From Chloracidobacterium sp. UBA3360 (GTDB taxonomy: Bacteria > Acidobacteriota > Blastocatellia > Pyrinomonadales > Pyrinomonadaceae), in assembly GCA_002360555.1 (NCBI GenBank), contig DEQS01000105.1, forward strand, positions 272,115 through 316,630: a stretch of DNA of 44,516 nucleotides, given 5' to 3'. Of the stretch, positions 32,053 to 41,316 are shown piece after piece. The notes below the pieces were generated by a model. That model saw only the letters and a list, made by a program, of their open reading frames with translations. It made no database searches and had not been told where the DNA came from. The number at the start of each line of letters is the position of its first letter. Position 1 is the stretch's first letter. The position numbers and the translations under genes are program-made.

Positions 32053-32472
32053 CTACTTCGTCGCCAGTATATCGCGGATCTCAGTTAGCAGAGCTTCTTG
32101 TGGCGGCGGCGGCGTGGCAGCTGCAAGCCGAGCAAAGTAGCCCATTGCTGCTTTAGCGATCAAGAACATAACAAAAGCTACGATCACAAACGTAATGACA
32201 TCGCTGATCAGCTGTCCGTAGCGGAGTAGCGGAGCACCGCCCTTAACCGCAGCGTCGATCTGTTCGGGTGTCGCACCGGCGCCGAGTTTACCGCTTAGGT
32301 CAACAAACTTTGCTTTGAAATCGATGCCTCCGGTCACAAGGCCGACGATCGGCATTACCATGCCCTCGGTAAATGTCGTGACGATCTTGCCAAATGCCGC
32401 ACCGAGTATCACGCCGATCGCTAGATCGAGTACATTGCCGCGTGCGATGAATGCTTTGAAATCATTTAACAT
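32053..32472 (-). CDS. mscL: Large-conductance mechanosensitive channel MscL
   Basis: A 139-residue channel that opens when membrane tension rises and protects the cell from hypo-osmotic shock. The first helix and pore region are typical (FIARGNVLDLAIGVILGAAFGKIV), and a second helix lies at ~95-115. ATG at 32472 is chosen because GGAGAAAA lies ~8 nt upstream and MscL starts with MLNDFKAF. The loop between helices is somewhat long (GAGATPEQIDAAVKGGAPLL), a variant seen in many non-proteobacterial homologues. Confidence 0.95.
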   Translation of the reverse strand: MLNDFKAFIARGNVLDLAIGVILGAAFGKIVTTFTEGMVMPIVGLVTGGIDFKAKFVDLSGKLGAGATPEQIDAAVKGGAPLLRYGQLISDVITFVIVAFVMFLIAKAAMGYFARLAAATPPPPQEALLTEIRDILATK

Positions 32473-32566
32473 ATTTTTTCTCCAATTTCTGAATGTATTT
32501 TCGGAACTTGTCACCGAGTATAAATCGGTAAGGTATATTCGCAAAAGAATGGACGAAATAAATAGA

Positions 32567-32600
32567 GATCGGGATCTGCGTTGATACGCAAACCCCGATC
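32567..32600 (-). terminator. Hairpin after the secreted-protein gene, with GU pairs only on the minus strand
   Basis: Two 15-nt arms (32567-32581 and 32586-32600) with a 4-nt loop. In minus-strand RNA the two imperfect positions become G-U pairs, giving a full stem. In plus-strand RNA they are A-C mismatches. A T-rich but broken tail follows on the minus strand, so it most likely ends transcripts of the gene at 32628-33152. Confidence 0.6.
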
Positions 32601-32627
32601 CCGTTAGATCTTAACGTTATTAATAAG

Positions 32628-33152
32628 CTATTTAGGTAGTACCGCGAGCGTATCGGTCAGTTTCATGGCAATGTCGCGGAGCGGGTCTTTTGCGGCGACA
32701 AATCTTCCGGCTATGGCTGAATCCTCGGCCTGCGTTGCGAGGTCGGTGATCCCCTGAATGTTAACCAGATATTTTTGCAGCAGCGGTTTGGTGCGAAACT
32801 CCGATTCGAGTGCCGACAGGCCGTCTCTAAGATTTCGGATGGTTTGGATCGTAAATTTTTTGTTCGACGCGTGTTTCGTCAGGATCGCGTCTGATACGGT
32901 TTTAGTCGCAAACGCCTTGTCTAACAGCTCTAGAGCATCGGCTTTTGGTCCGTATTCATCCACAAATCGCTTTACGTTTTCTAATTGAACATCGACCTTT
33001 TCGCGCGCGGCACGGACATCGAGAGGCGGTATCGTCTTAACGACCGTCGGCTGTTTTGGCTTCTTTTTGGTGGTCTTTTTCTGAGCCGTGGCCGAAATGC
33101 TGGTGATCGCGAGGATAAGCAACGCGAATGCAAATAGTCGAAAATGTCTCAT
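32628..33152 (-). CDS. Secreted helical protein of unknown function
   Basis: A 174-residue protein with signal peptide (1-~23, ISATAQ). A Lys-rich linker (KKTTKKKPKQP) is followed by an all-helical domain (~45-170) with heptad-like repeats (VDVQLENVKRFVDEYGPKADALELLDKAF). No family is recognised. The start of the gene lies 49 nt upstream of lipB on the other strand. Confidence 0.6.
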   Translation of the reverse strand: MRHFRLFAFALLILAITSISATAQKKTTKKKPKQPTVVKTIPPLDVRAAREKVDVQLENVKRFVDEYGPKADALELLDKAFATKTVSDAILTKHASNKKFTIQTIRNLRDGLSALESEFRTKPLLQKYLVNIQGITDLATQAEDSAIAGRFVAAKDPLRDIAMKLTDTLAVLPK

Positions 33153-33200
33153 AACGTTCGTTCCTGTTCAATCAGTCATAAAAATTTTATCATAGAGACA

Positions 33201-33881
33201 ATGTCTCAGCGTTATTTAGAGGTTCATAGGCTTGGGCGGGTTGGCTACGCAAATTCGCTTGAGCTGCAAAAAGAGCTTGAGGCCGAGGTGATCGCGCGGC
33301 GTGAAACTGATCATTTGCTGCTGCTTGAGCACCCGCATACTTTTACGTTGGGCCGTCGGTCAAAAAATGACGGCGTGCTTGCGACGGCGGAATTGCTAAA
33401 GGATCTCGGCGTTGAGGTCTTTGAAATAAACCGCGGCGGAAAGGTGACGTATCACGGGCTTGGCCAGATCGTCGGTTATCCGGTGATCTCGCTTTCGCCT
33501 GATCGCGAAGACGTGCATCGATACGTTCGCGAGCTTGAGGAGGTGTTGATCCGTACGCTGGCTGATCTGGGGATCGGCGCATTTCGTATCGAAGGGCTGA
33601 CCGGAGTCCACACTACTGAGGGCAAGGTAGCGGCGATCGGAGTACATATCAAACGTTGGGTGACGACGCACGGGTTCGCGTTAAATGTGAATACCGACCT
33701 GAGCTATTACAATTGGATCATTGCCTGCGAAGGCGAACCGGTCACGTCGATCGAACGCTTGCTCGGCCGCGAGGTCGATTTGCGGGAAGTCGAGGATCGG
33801 CTGATCGAGAATTTTAAGGATGTATTTGAATACGAGACCGAGGCTGTGACATTTGCGTTGGTCGAGGCGGTTCACGCTTGA
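33201..33881 (+). CDS. lipB: Octanoyltransferase LipB
   Basis: A 226-residue enzyme that moves octanoyl from acyl-carrier protein to lipoyl domains, the first step of lipoate synthesis. RGGKVTYHGLGQIVGYPVI is diagnostic. Catalytic Lys142 (GKVAAIGVHIK) and Cys176 (WIIACEGEPVTSI) are present. ATG at 33201 (MSQRYLEVHR) is preferred over one at 33144, which lacks homology. lipA is not in the window. The downstream lipoprotein gene starts seven bases after the stop. Confidence 0.95.
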   Translation: MSQRYLEVHRLGRVGYANSLELQKELEAEVIARRETDHLLLLEHPHTFTLGRRSKNDGVLATAELLKDLGVEVFEINRGGKVTYHGLGQIVGYPVISLSPDREDVHRYVRELEEVLIRTLADLGIGAFRIEGLTGVHTTEGKVAAIGVHIKRWVTTHGFALNVNTDLSYYNWIIACEGEPVTSIERLLGREVDLREVEDRLIENFKDVFEYETEAVTFALVEAVHA

Positions 33882-33888
33882 GGTAAAG

Positions 33889-34836
33889 ATGATGAAAGCA
33901 ATTATTTTATTTATCGTTCTGATTTCGGCATTTGTTTTTGCCGGTTGCGGCGGTGCGGCGAATAATAGCCAAAACGCACAAAACAGTAATACAAACAGTG
34001 CCAAGCCGACCGCCCAGAATCTCGCCGTGGGTGAGCGACCGCAAAAGATCAAAGACCTTATGGCGGGACGCGGCGAACAAGATGCGGCTGCTCCGACGAT
34101 CAAAGTCTTAGAGCCAAAGGCAAACGCGACTTTCACAAGCTCGGTCGTAAAGGTAAAGCTTGAGATAGGCGGCGACCTGAAAGGCTATATGCCCGGGATG
34201 AACGAAGAAACGCACACCGGCAATCACATTCATGTGATCCTCGACAATCAGCCTTACGAGGCCTATTACAATCTCGGCAGCGAGTTTGAGCTGCGAAATG
34301 TAGTTGACGGCGAGCATACACTACGCGTTTTTCCGTCAAGGCCTTGGCACGAAAGCTATAAGAACGAAGGTGCGTTTCAGATCGTAAAATTTACCGTCAA
34401 GAACGGCGGCGGCGATAAGACCAAACCGACGACGACGAGCAACGGCAACACGATGGCAAACGCTAACGCTGAGCCAAAACCGACGCCTGAGGGCAAGGAC
34501 ATGCAAAATTCGACGGCCGGTCCGGTTGATGCTTCCAAGCCTCTGCTGACGTACAGCCGCCCTAAGGGCGAGTATAAGGGCGACGATACAAACGCTGTAA
34601 TGATCGATTTCTGGTTGAGTAATGCAAAGCTAACGGGCGACGGCGGCGAGTATAGGGTTAGTTGGTCGGTCGACGGCGGCGAGCCAAAATTTATTGAAAA
34701 ATGGGAACCTTTCTGGCTGACCGGCTGGGCAGCCGGGAAACATAAGATCGTCTTAACGCTGGTGGACAAGGACGGCAAGATAGTGGACAACGGCGGATTT
34801 AACGCCACGGTTCGCGAAATTACGATCACAAAATAG
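33889..34836 (+). CDS. Lipoprotein of unknown function
   Basis: A protein of 315 residues with a lipoprotein signal (FVFAGCGG: Cys is the acylated residue). An Asn-rich linker (NNSQNAQNSNTNS) follows. Two beta domains are visible: ~75-175 (IKVLEPKANATFTSSVVKVKLEI; NHIHVILDNQPYEAY) and ~220-315 (LLTYSRPKGEYKG; WLTGWAAGKHKIVLTLVDKDG). Both resemble Ig-like or DUF4399-like folds. The ribosome site GAGGTAAAG overlaps the end of lipB. Two neighbouring ATGs (33889 and 33892) are possible starts. Confidence 0.7.
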   Translation: MMKAIILFIVLISAFVFAGCGGAANNSQNAQNSNTNSAKPTAQNLAVGERPQKIKDLMAGRGEQDAAAPTIKVLEPKANATFTSSVVKVKLEIGGDLKGYMPGMNEETHTGNHIHVILDNQPYEAYYNLGSEFELRNVVDGEHTLRVFPSRPWHESYKNEGAFQIVKFTVKNGGGDKTKPTTTSNGNTMANANAEPKPTPEGKDMQNSTAGPVDASKPLLTYSRPKGEYKGDDTNAVMIDFWLSNAKLTGDGGEYRVSWSVDGGEPKFIEKWEPFWLTGWAAGKHKIVLTLVDKDGKIVDNGGFNATVREITITK

Positions 34837-34858
34837 TAACTGGAGAAACATAAAATTA

Positions 34859-35596
34859 ATGCGACGAGAGACGACATCGTGGTTTAGCCACAATTTGGGA
34901 ATGGATATGCCGCTGGTGGCTTACGGACACGCGGGATATCCGCTATTGATGTTCCCCACGGCAGCGGCCGATTATCTGGAGTATGAGCGGTTTTATTTGG
35001 TCGATGCTATCAAAGAGTTTATCGAAGCCGGACAGATCCGCGCCTATTCGATCAATTCGGTCAATAAATATAGCTTGCTCAACCGCGAGTCGCACCCCGG
35101 CTGGAAAGTCGAAATGCTGTCGCGTTACGACAAGTACATTATGGACGAGGTTCTGCCGCTGATCCGCAACGAATGCGGTGAGGACGCAAAACCTTTGACG
35201 ACAGGAGCGAGCCTCGGCGCATTGCTTGCGGCAAATACCTATTTCAAACATTCCGATAATTTCCGCGGAACGATCGCGATGAGCGGTAGTTATGACATTT
35301 ATAACTATCTTGATAAGGGGTATTACGACGACAACGTCTATTTTAATAACCCTGACATGTACCTGCGAAATCTAAACGACGACTATCATCTACCCCGTCT
35401 GCAAAAGGCCGATTCGATCGTTGTAGTAACAGGGCAAGGGTCGTTCGAAGCACCGGACCGCAGCCGCGAGTTTTCGGGTTTACTCCATTCCAAGGGCATA
35501 CCGCATCGTCTCGATATCTGGGGACATGACGTCAACCACGACTGGGTCTGGTGGAGGAGAATGTTGCCGTATTATCTTGGCGAATTTTTGAAATAG
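34859..35596 (+). CDS. Esterase-family alpha/beta hydrolase
   Basis: A 245-residue cytoplasmic protein of the esterase (PF00756-like) family. The nucleophile elbow is GASLGA (within TTGASLGALLAANTYF). The likely catalytic His lies in WGHDVNHDWVWW. The pattern FPTAAADYLEYERFYLVDAIKE is shared with a group annotated as esterases, related to trehalose mycolyltransferase-like folds. Substrate unknown. GGAGA precedes the ATG. It follows the lipoprotein gene by 22 nt and may be co-transcribed with lipB. Confidence 0.85.
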   Translation: MRRETTSWFSHNLGMDMPLVAYGHAGYPLLMFPTAAADYLEYERFYLVDAIKEFIEAGQIRAYSINSVNKYSLLNRESHPGWKVEMLSRYDKYIMDEVLPLIRNECGEDAKPLTTGASLGALLAANTYFKHSDNFRGTIAMSGSYDIYNYLDKGYYDDNVYFNNPDMYLRNLNDDYHLPRLQKADSIVVVTGQGSFEAPDRSREFSGLLHSKGIPHRLDIWGHDVNHDWVWWRRMLPYYLGEFLK

Positions 35597-35602
35597 CTTT
35601 GT

Positions 35603-35703
35603 AGAAGAGGTGAGCAGGTGAAGAGGAGAAAAGGAGAAAAGGAGAAAAGGAGCATATCGATCATATTCGACGTACTCCTTTTCCCCTCTTCACCTCTTCT
35701 CCC
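35603..35703. repeat. Short-period repeat B with inverted arm
   Basis: The left arm is built of AGGTGA/AGGAGAAA-type units, including three tandem 8-nt units AGGAGAAA (to ~35652). The right arm (35674-35703) is their near reverse complement. The two arms can pair over most of the spacer between convergent genes, so it may also end both transcripts. Confidence 0.75.
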
Positions 35704-35710
35704 TATTTTC

Positions 35711-38260
35711 TTATCCGTCTCCTTTTTTGCCTTTACGCTTTTCACCTGCCGGTTTCTCAACCGTCGGCTGCGGACGCGGGGTTGACTGGATGACCGGCGG
35801 CCTGACGATCGGCGGCCTGTCCGGTGTCGTATCTACTGGTTTTGTCGACGTCCCGGAATCCGTAATTGTTGTTCCGGTTGTCGGAATTTCCGCATCCGCT
35901 TTCGGCCCGGTTGTGATGATCGCCCCGCCTCTGCGTCCGCTAACATCAGCGTCCTGTAGAGACTCAAGCTCCTCACGCTTACGCATTTCCATCTCACGTT
36001 TTACATCAGACGGCATTGGCGGCGGATTTGGGAAAGATTCGCGCGGCTTGTTTTTCATGAAGGGGATCATGAACGCATTAAAATACGGCACGGCACCATG
36101 GCCGCCGGTCATGCCGGCTCCGAGCGATTCTTTGCGCAGCGGGTTTCCCATCCAGACGCCGGTCACATAGGTCGGCGTATAGCCAAGAAACCAGACGTCC
36201 GTTTCGTTGTTGACGGTACCTGTCTTTCCGGCCAGCGGATGGCCGCCGGCACTTGCACCTGACGCTGTTCCGCCGCCGGAGACAACGCCGCGCATCATCT
36301 GGACCATCGTTAACGCCACGTATTCGCTCGTTACTTTTGAGCTTTGGTTTTCGTACTGTTCCAGCAAGCTGCCGTCGCGGTTATAGACCTTGCGTATCAA
36401 ATGCGGCGTCATACGAATGCCCTTATTTGGAAACGCCGAATAAGCAGCCGTCATCTCGAGCAGCGAAGCCTCGCTGGCTCCGAGAGCCGAAGGTAGGCTC
36501 GGTGCCATTGGATTTGTGATGCCAAATCGGCGGACCATCTGAGCGCCGGCCTGGATACCGACCTGCTCAAGCAAGTGGACAGCGGCGATGTTGTAGGATT
36601 TTGCGAGGGCGATCTTCATCGGCACGTTCGGATGGCTCGGGGCACCGCCATAATTGGTCGGAGACCAGCCTCCACGTTTTATTGGAGCTCCGCTTACGAT
36701 CATGTCCGGCGTCATACCGTCCTCGACCGCCGCTGTATAGATGAATGGTTTATATGCCGAGCCCGTCTGCCGCAATCCTTGAGTCGCGTTGTTAAATTTA
36801 TTGGTGTGAAAGTCGTAGCCGCCGACCATCGCGACGATCTCGCCGTTGTGCGAATTTATGCAGACGATCGACGCCTGAACCTCAGGTACCTGCATCAGCT
36901 CAACGTCCAGAGTCTGTTTCTCTTTATCGACGCCTTTTACAAGAAACTCAGCCAAAAAGCCCGGTTTTAGTTCGTCCTTTGGCCGTTTGCCACTCCGGCC
37001 CATATTGCCGGGGCGGACGATCGCCTTGAAACGCCCAAACCGCACGCCGACCTCGTCGGCATTGTTGTTCGATTTCATGACGAGGCCTTTGATGTATTCG
37101 CCCTCGGTATAATCGTCGCCGTACCAATCGGCGTGCTTGAACGAATTGAGCGTCTTGTCGATCTCCTTTTCATCGGTCATCGGCAATTCGTTCTCATCGA
37201 GCAGGATGTTCTGATATTCCGAACGCCATTTACGGCCCCTGTCGTAATCCCGCAGTCGCTGGCGGATCGCCTGGGTTGCGAGTTTTTGCGCCTCGATGTT
37301 GATGGTCGTATAGACCTTGAGGCCGCCTTGGGCGACGCGGGTAGTGTATTTTTCTTCGAGATATTTTCGAACATCCTCGACCGGATAATCCCACGCGGTC
37401 GATTTTGGCTGCGATTGGTAATAGGCCGTATCCGCGAGCGTGATGGGTTTTGCTTTGGCCGCATCGACGTCGGACTGTGAATATTTTGCCGGAAAATATT
37501 TGGTCATCTGGTCGAGCACGATGTCGCGGCGCATCTTTGCCTTTTCCATGTTACGGGTCGGCGAGTACTCAGGCGATTTTGGAATAGCTGCAAGCAGAGC
37601 CGCTTCTTCGAGGCTAAGATCTTTAACAGATTTGCCAAAATACGTCCGTGAACCCGCTTCAAATCCATATGCACCCGCTCCGAGAAATACATAGTTCATG
37701 TACATCTCGAGGATCTGGTCTTTTGTATAAAGCCGCTCGATCTGCAGGGCGACGGCCCACTCGTTGACCTTACGGGTGTAGGTCTGGTCTTTGTAGAGAA
37801 AGAGATTTTTGGCGAGCTGCTGCGTTATAGTCGATCCGCCCTCGACTTTGCCGGTCGTCAGGTTTTTGAAAATAACCCCGACGATGCGATACGGGTCGAT
37901 GCCGATGTGGTCGCGAAAGCGATAATCTTCGACCGCGATCAGGGCGTCAGTGACTTTGTCCGGTACGTCCTGTATTTTGATCGGGATGCGCTTTTCGAGA
38001 GCAAACTCGGCGAGAATTGTTTCGCCGTCATCGGCGTAGATCGTCGTAACCTGCGGCGGACGATATGTCGCGAGTGCCGAGACCTCGACTGAGTAGCGCG
38101 AATTATTGAGGTAATACGATGCCAAAACACCGGTCAGAGCACCGGCGGAAACGGCAAGCAGCAGAGCGATAACAAGCATCGCCAAGGTCGAAAAACCGCT
38201 CCTTTTGCTACCGTTGGACACCGCTTCGACGGTCTTTAATTTCTTTGCATCTACAGCCAC
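35711..38260 (-). CDS. Class A penicillin-binding protein (PBP1A type)
   Basis: An 849-residue bifunctional peptidoglycan synthase. A membrane anchor lies at ~24-50. The glycosyltransferase domain (~75-250) has VEDYRFRDHIGID and EGGSTITQQLAKNLF. The transpeptidase domain (~440-720) has S-x2-K in GSAYKPF (~497), SYN, and KTGT (~677). A Pro/Lys-rich C-terminal tail follows. The start is a GTG at 38260 with AGGAGGTA upstream, 15 nt after rodA. Being in one unit with mreBCD-mrdA-rodA, it probably serves side-wall growth. Confidence 0.93.
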   Translation of the reverse strand: MAVDAKKLKTVEAVSNGSKRSGFSTLAMLVIALLLAVSAGALTGVLASYYLNNSRYSVEVSALATYRPPQVTTIYADDGETILAEFALEKRIPIKIQDVPDKVTDALIAVEDYRFRDHIGIDPYRIVGVIFKNLTTGKVEGGSTITQQLAKNLFLYKDQTYTRKVNEWAVALQIERLYTKDQILEMYMNYVFLGAGAYGFEAGSRTYFGKSVKDLSLEEAALLAAIPKSPEYSPTRNMEKAKMRRDIVLDQMTKYFPAKYSQSDVDAAKAKPITLADTAYYQSQPKSTAWDYPVEDVRKYLEEKYTTRVAQGGLKVYTTINIEAQKLATQAIRQRLRDYDRGRKWRSEYQNILLDENELPMTDEKEIDKTLNSFKHADWYGDDYTEGEYIKGLVMKSNNNADEVGVRFGRFKAIVRPGNMGRSGKRPKDELKPGFLAEFLVKGVDKEKQTLDVELMQVPEVQASIVCINSHNGEIVAMVGGYDFHTNKFNNATQGLRQTGSAYKPFIYTAAVEDGMTPDMIVSGAPIKRGGWSPTNYGGAPSHPNVPMKIALAKSYNIAAVHLLEQVGIQAGAQMVRRFGITNPMAPSLPSALGASEASLLEMTAAYSAFPNKGIRMTPHLIRKVYNRDGSLLEQYENQSSKVTSEYVALTMVQMMRGVVSGGGTASGASAGGHPLAGKTGTVNNETDVWFLGYTPTYVTGVWMGNPLRKESLGAGMTGGHGAVPYFNAFMIPFMKNKPRESFPNPPPMPSDVKREMEMRKREELESLQDADVSGRRGGAIITTGPKADAEIPTTGTTITDSGTSTKPVDTTPDRPPIVRPPVIQSTPRPQPTVEKPAGEKRKGKKGDG

Positions 38261-38275
38261 TTTTCTTACTACCTC

Positions 38276-39394
38276 CTAGTTCACAAAACGACGCAGCTTA
38301 ACGCTGACCACAAATCCTATCGCAACAAATGTCGATAATAGTGCCGACAGTCCGGCGCTCATCAGCGGCAGCGGGACGCCGATCACGGGTAGGACGCCGA
38401 GCGCCATGCCGACGTTCATAAATATCTGAAACACCATCCCGCATACAATCGACATTATAACAAGCATTCCCGCGCGGTCGGAAGCCTCGCGCGCACCTGC
38501 GATCATGCGCGATAGTAATATCGCATAGGCGAGCAAAAGCGACACACAGCCAATAAAGCCTGTATTCTCTGCCGTTACGGCAAAAATAAAGTCGGTCTGC
38601 GGTTCGGGTAAAAACTTTAATACGCTTTGCGAGGTTTCGGTGTCGCCCTGATTACCGGCGAGCCCGCCCTTGCCAACCGTGATGGTCGATTGGATGGTGT
38701 GATAGCCGTAGCCACGCGGATCGACGCTGTCCGGGTCGGTGATGGCCAGGATCCGCTCCTGTTGATAGCGCTTGATCTTGCCGGTTTTGACTCCTACCGT
38801 CCACGCGACCGGGATAAGTATCGCCGCCGCGACCACCGTCAAAACGACGTAGCGGATCTTGATCCCCGACAAAAAGAACATTGCACCGAGGATTGGAAAA
38901 TACGTGATAGCCTGTCCTGCATCCGGCTCTAGTAAGATCAACACTACAGGCCCCGCAAAGATCGCCCCGCCGATGAGCATTTCTCGCAGTCGCAGATTGC
39001 CGGCTTTTCTTGCTCCAAAATATTTTGCGAGCATCAGTACGGTCGGGATCTTAACAAACTCAGACGGCTGAAATTGCCCGACGATCGGCAGACGAACCCA
39101 CGCTTTTTGCCCATTGACCTGTACACCAAGTGGCGTCAGCACGAGGAATAGCAAAATGAGCCCGCCGATATAAAATATCGGTGCCGAATCGATCAGTCGC
39201 CGATAATCGGTAAAACAAACAATAATAAAAGCGACGAGGGCGATGAGTATTCCGATGATCTGCTTTGACCAATAACCTTCGGTAGGTGTGGCATTGTGGA
39301 TCTGCCAGACACCAAACGACGCGATCGCGATGGCCAGCACCGCTGTTAGCCAGTCAAAATCCTTAAGATCACGCTTTTCGATTATTGCTACCAT
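38276..39394 (-). CDS. rodA: Rod-shape SEDS peptidoglycan polymerase RodA
   Basis: A 372-residue membrane protein with about ten helices. It polymerises glycan strands together with its PBP2 partner in the elongasome. Typical SEDS blocks are GVQVNGQKAWVRLPIVGQFQPSEFVK and ENTGFIGC, and the C-terminal PLMSAGLSALLSTFVAIGFV. It follows mrdA by 12 nt and precedes the class A PBP gene, so the SEDS/PBP2 pair is encoded together as expected. Confidence 0.93.
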   Translation of the reverse strand: MVAIIEKRDLKDFDWLTAVLAIAIASFGVWQIHNATPTEGYWSKQIIGILIALVAFIIVCFTDYRRLIDSAPIFYIGGLILLFLVLTPLGVQVNGQKAWVRLPIVGQFQPSEFVKIPTVLMLAKYFGARKAGNLRLREMLIGGAIFAGPVVLILLEPDAGQAITYFPILGAMFFLSGIKIRYVVLTVVAAAILIPVAWTVGVKTGKIKRYQQERILAITDPDSVDPRGYGYHTIQSTITVGKGGLAGNQGDTETSQSVLKFLPEPQTDFIFAVTAENTGFIGCVSLLLAYAILLSRMIAGAREASDRAGMLVIMSIVCGMVFQIFMNVGMALGVLPVIGVPLPLMSAGLSALLSTFVAIGFVVSVKLRRFVN

Positions 39395-39406
39395 CGGGGG
39401 TAAAAA

Positions 39407-41299
39407 CTATCTTTTTGCCACTGTTTCCGGCGAGGCCGTGCCATTGTCATGAAGCGACATATATGTTTCGTACACCCCGCGTACGGCAGGGGCTGCGTGG
39501 CTACCGCCGAAACCGACGTTTTCGATCAGGGCGATGACGGCGATCTCAGGCTTGTATGCCGGGGCAAAGCTGACGAACCACGCATGGTCTTTTTTGTCAC
39601 CGACGTCCTTGCCAAGCTCAGCGACCTGGGCCGTGCCGGTTTTGCCGGCGATCTCAAAATTTGGGATGCGGATGGCACCCGCAGTTCCGCCGCCGTTCAC
39701 AACGCCCCACATACCTTTAATGACCAGATCCCATTGATCCGGGGTTGCTTCGAGTATCTTGGGTTCGGGATGGGCAAAGCCAACGGCCGGACGGGCAGGG
39801 AAATAATCGCTTTCGCCCTCAGTGCCCACGGCGGGGATCGCTTTGAATTCTTTGAGAAAATGCGGCGTGTACATCTTGCCGCGCATGCCAATACTCGCGA
39901 CAGCACGGAGCATTGAGATCGGCGTTACGACGACCGTGTCTTGGCCGATGCCCGAATAGACGGTGCGGATATCGCTCCACTTGCCCTCGTTTTTAACGAT
40001 GTAGGGCATCCACGATTTTGGCGTTTGCGGGACCTTTTCGTTTGGCAGATCGATGCCCGAGCGTTTGTCGTAGCCAAAATCCTCGACCATTTTAATAACT
40101 CCGTCGATACCCATTTTCAGGGCGAGACGATAATAGTAGCCATCGCAGGACTTAGTAATAGCGAAACTTAGCGGAGGCGAACCGTGGCTGCCCATACAAC
40201 GGGTAAATTTGTTGCCGATCGTGATGCCGCCGCCGCAGACGAGATTTGAGTGTGCGACGGTTATCGCCCCCTGCTGTAGGCCGGCGACAGATTCGGGAAG
40301 TTTCCAGGTCGATCCGGGTGGATAACGGCCCTGGATCGCACGGTTGTAGAGCGGGCGTTTTTCGTCCTGCCAGTAGGCGGCGATAGCTTGGCGGCCCTCG
40401 GGCGTCGAGCTGCCCTTTACAAAAATATTCGGGTCAAATGACGGAGCCGACGCCATCGCAAGCATTTCGCCGTTGTTTGGGTCCATCGCGACGATGGTTC
40501 CGCGTTTGGTCGCCGATTCGGCCAACTGCTTTTCCGCACGGTTCTGGATATCCAGATCGATGGTCGAAACGAGGTCTTGTCCGGCCTGAGGTTTTACAAT
40601 TTCCAGCTCGCTCTGGACGCGGCCTTTGCTGTCGACGAGTACCTTGCGATAGCCCGGACGGCCCCGCAGGTATTCGTCATAATACTGTTCGAGGCCGCCT
40701 TTGCCGACGATGTCGCCGGGGCGAAATCCTTTGTCCTGAAACTCGGGTTCCTTGAGCTGATTTGGACTGATCTCACCGACATAGCCGAGCACATGAGCAA
40801 GCGTGGTACCAAGCGGGTAAAAACGCTGCGGCTGCAGCTCGACGCGGAGCTCGGGAAACTCGAGCGAGTGTGCCTCGACCCAGGTGATATCTTCGATACC
40901 GACATTTTCTTTGAGAACCATCGTCTCAAATTCGTTTTGTTTTTTGATCAGGCTGAGACGCTCGACGACGAACTGGCGATCCATACTTAGACCGTTTGAA
41001 TAGGTATCGACGCGGTCAGCTACATTGACCGATTTGAGCGGTTCGTTGGATAGAACGACGTTGTAGGTCGGCCGCGAATCGACCAGCAGTTTGCCGTTGC
41101 GGTCAAAAATTGCTCCGCGTGGCGCCGGAATGGGGATAAAGCGGACGCGTTGATTTTCGGCCCGTTCGCTAAAATAATCACCGCGAACAACCTGCAAATA
41201 ATATAGCCGTACTCCTAACAGCGTAAGCAAGATAAAGGCGAGCACCTGGATCGTGCCAACCCTTAACCCGAGTTTTTGAACGTAATCACCTATTTTCAT
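39407..41299 (-). CDS. mrdA: Penicillin-binding protein 2 (transpeptidase)
   Basis: A 630-residue class B PBP. A membrane anchor lies at ~12-35. The pedestal domain starts with FIPIPAPRGAIFDRNGKLL. The transpeptidase domain (~265-610) has the nucleophile in PPGSTWK (~328), SCD, and KTGT (~550). It crosslinks peptides during elongation together with RodA. Typical PBP2 length. It is transcribed with mreD upstream (17-nt gap) and rodA downstream. Confidence 0.94.
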   Translation of the reverse strand: MKIGDYVQKLGLRVGTIQVLAFILLTLLGVRLYYLQVVRGDYFSERAENQRVRFIPIPAPRGAIFDRNGKLLVDSRPTYNVVLSNEPLKSVNVADRVDTYSNGLSMDRQFVVERLSLIKKQNEFETMVLKENVGIEDITWVEAHSLEFPELRVELQPQRFYPLGTTLAHVLGYVGEISPNQLKEPEFQDKGFRPGDIVGKGGLEQYYDEYLRGRPGYRKVLVDSKGRVQSELEIVKPQAGQDLVSTIDLDIQNRAEKQLAESATKRGTIVAMDPNNGEMLAMASAPSFDPNIFVKGSSTPEGRQAIAAYWQDEKRPLYNRAIQGRYPPGSTWKLPESVAGLQQGAITVAHSNLVCGGGITIGNKFTRCMGSHGSPPLSFAITKSCDGYYYRLALKMGIDGVIKMVEDFGYDKRSGIDLPNEKVPQTPKSWMPYIVKNEGKWSDIRTVYSGIGQDTVVVTPISMLRAVASIGMRGKMYTPHFLKEFKAIPAVGTEGESDYFPARPAVGFAHPEPKILEATPDQWDLVIKGMWGVVNGGGTAGAIRIPNFEIAGKTGTAQVAELGKDVGDKKDHAWFVSFAPAYKPEIAVIALIENVGFGGSHAAPAVRGVYETYMSLHDNGTASPETVAKR

Positions 41300-41316
41300 C
41301 TTTCGTTAAAGGTCAA

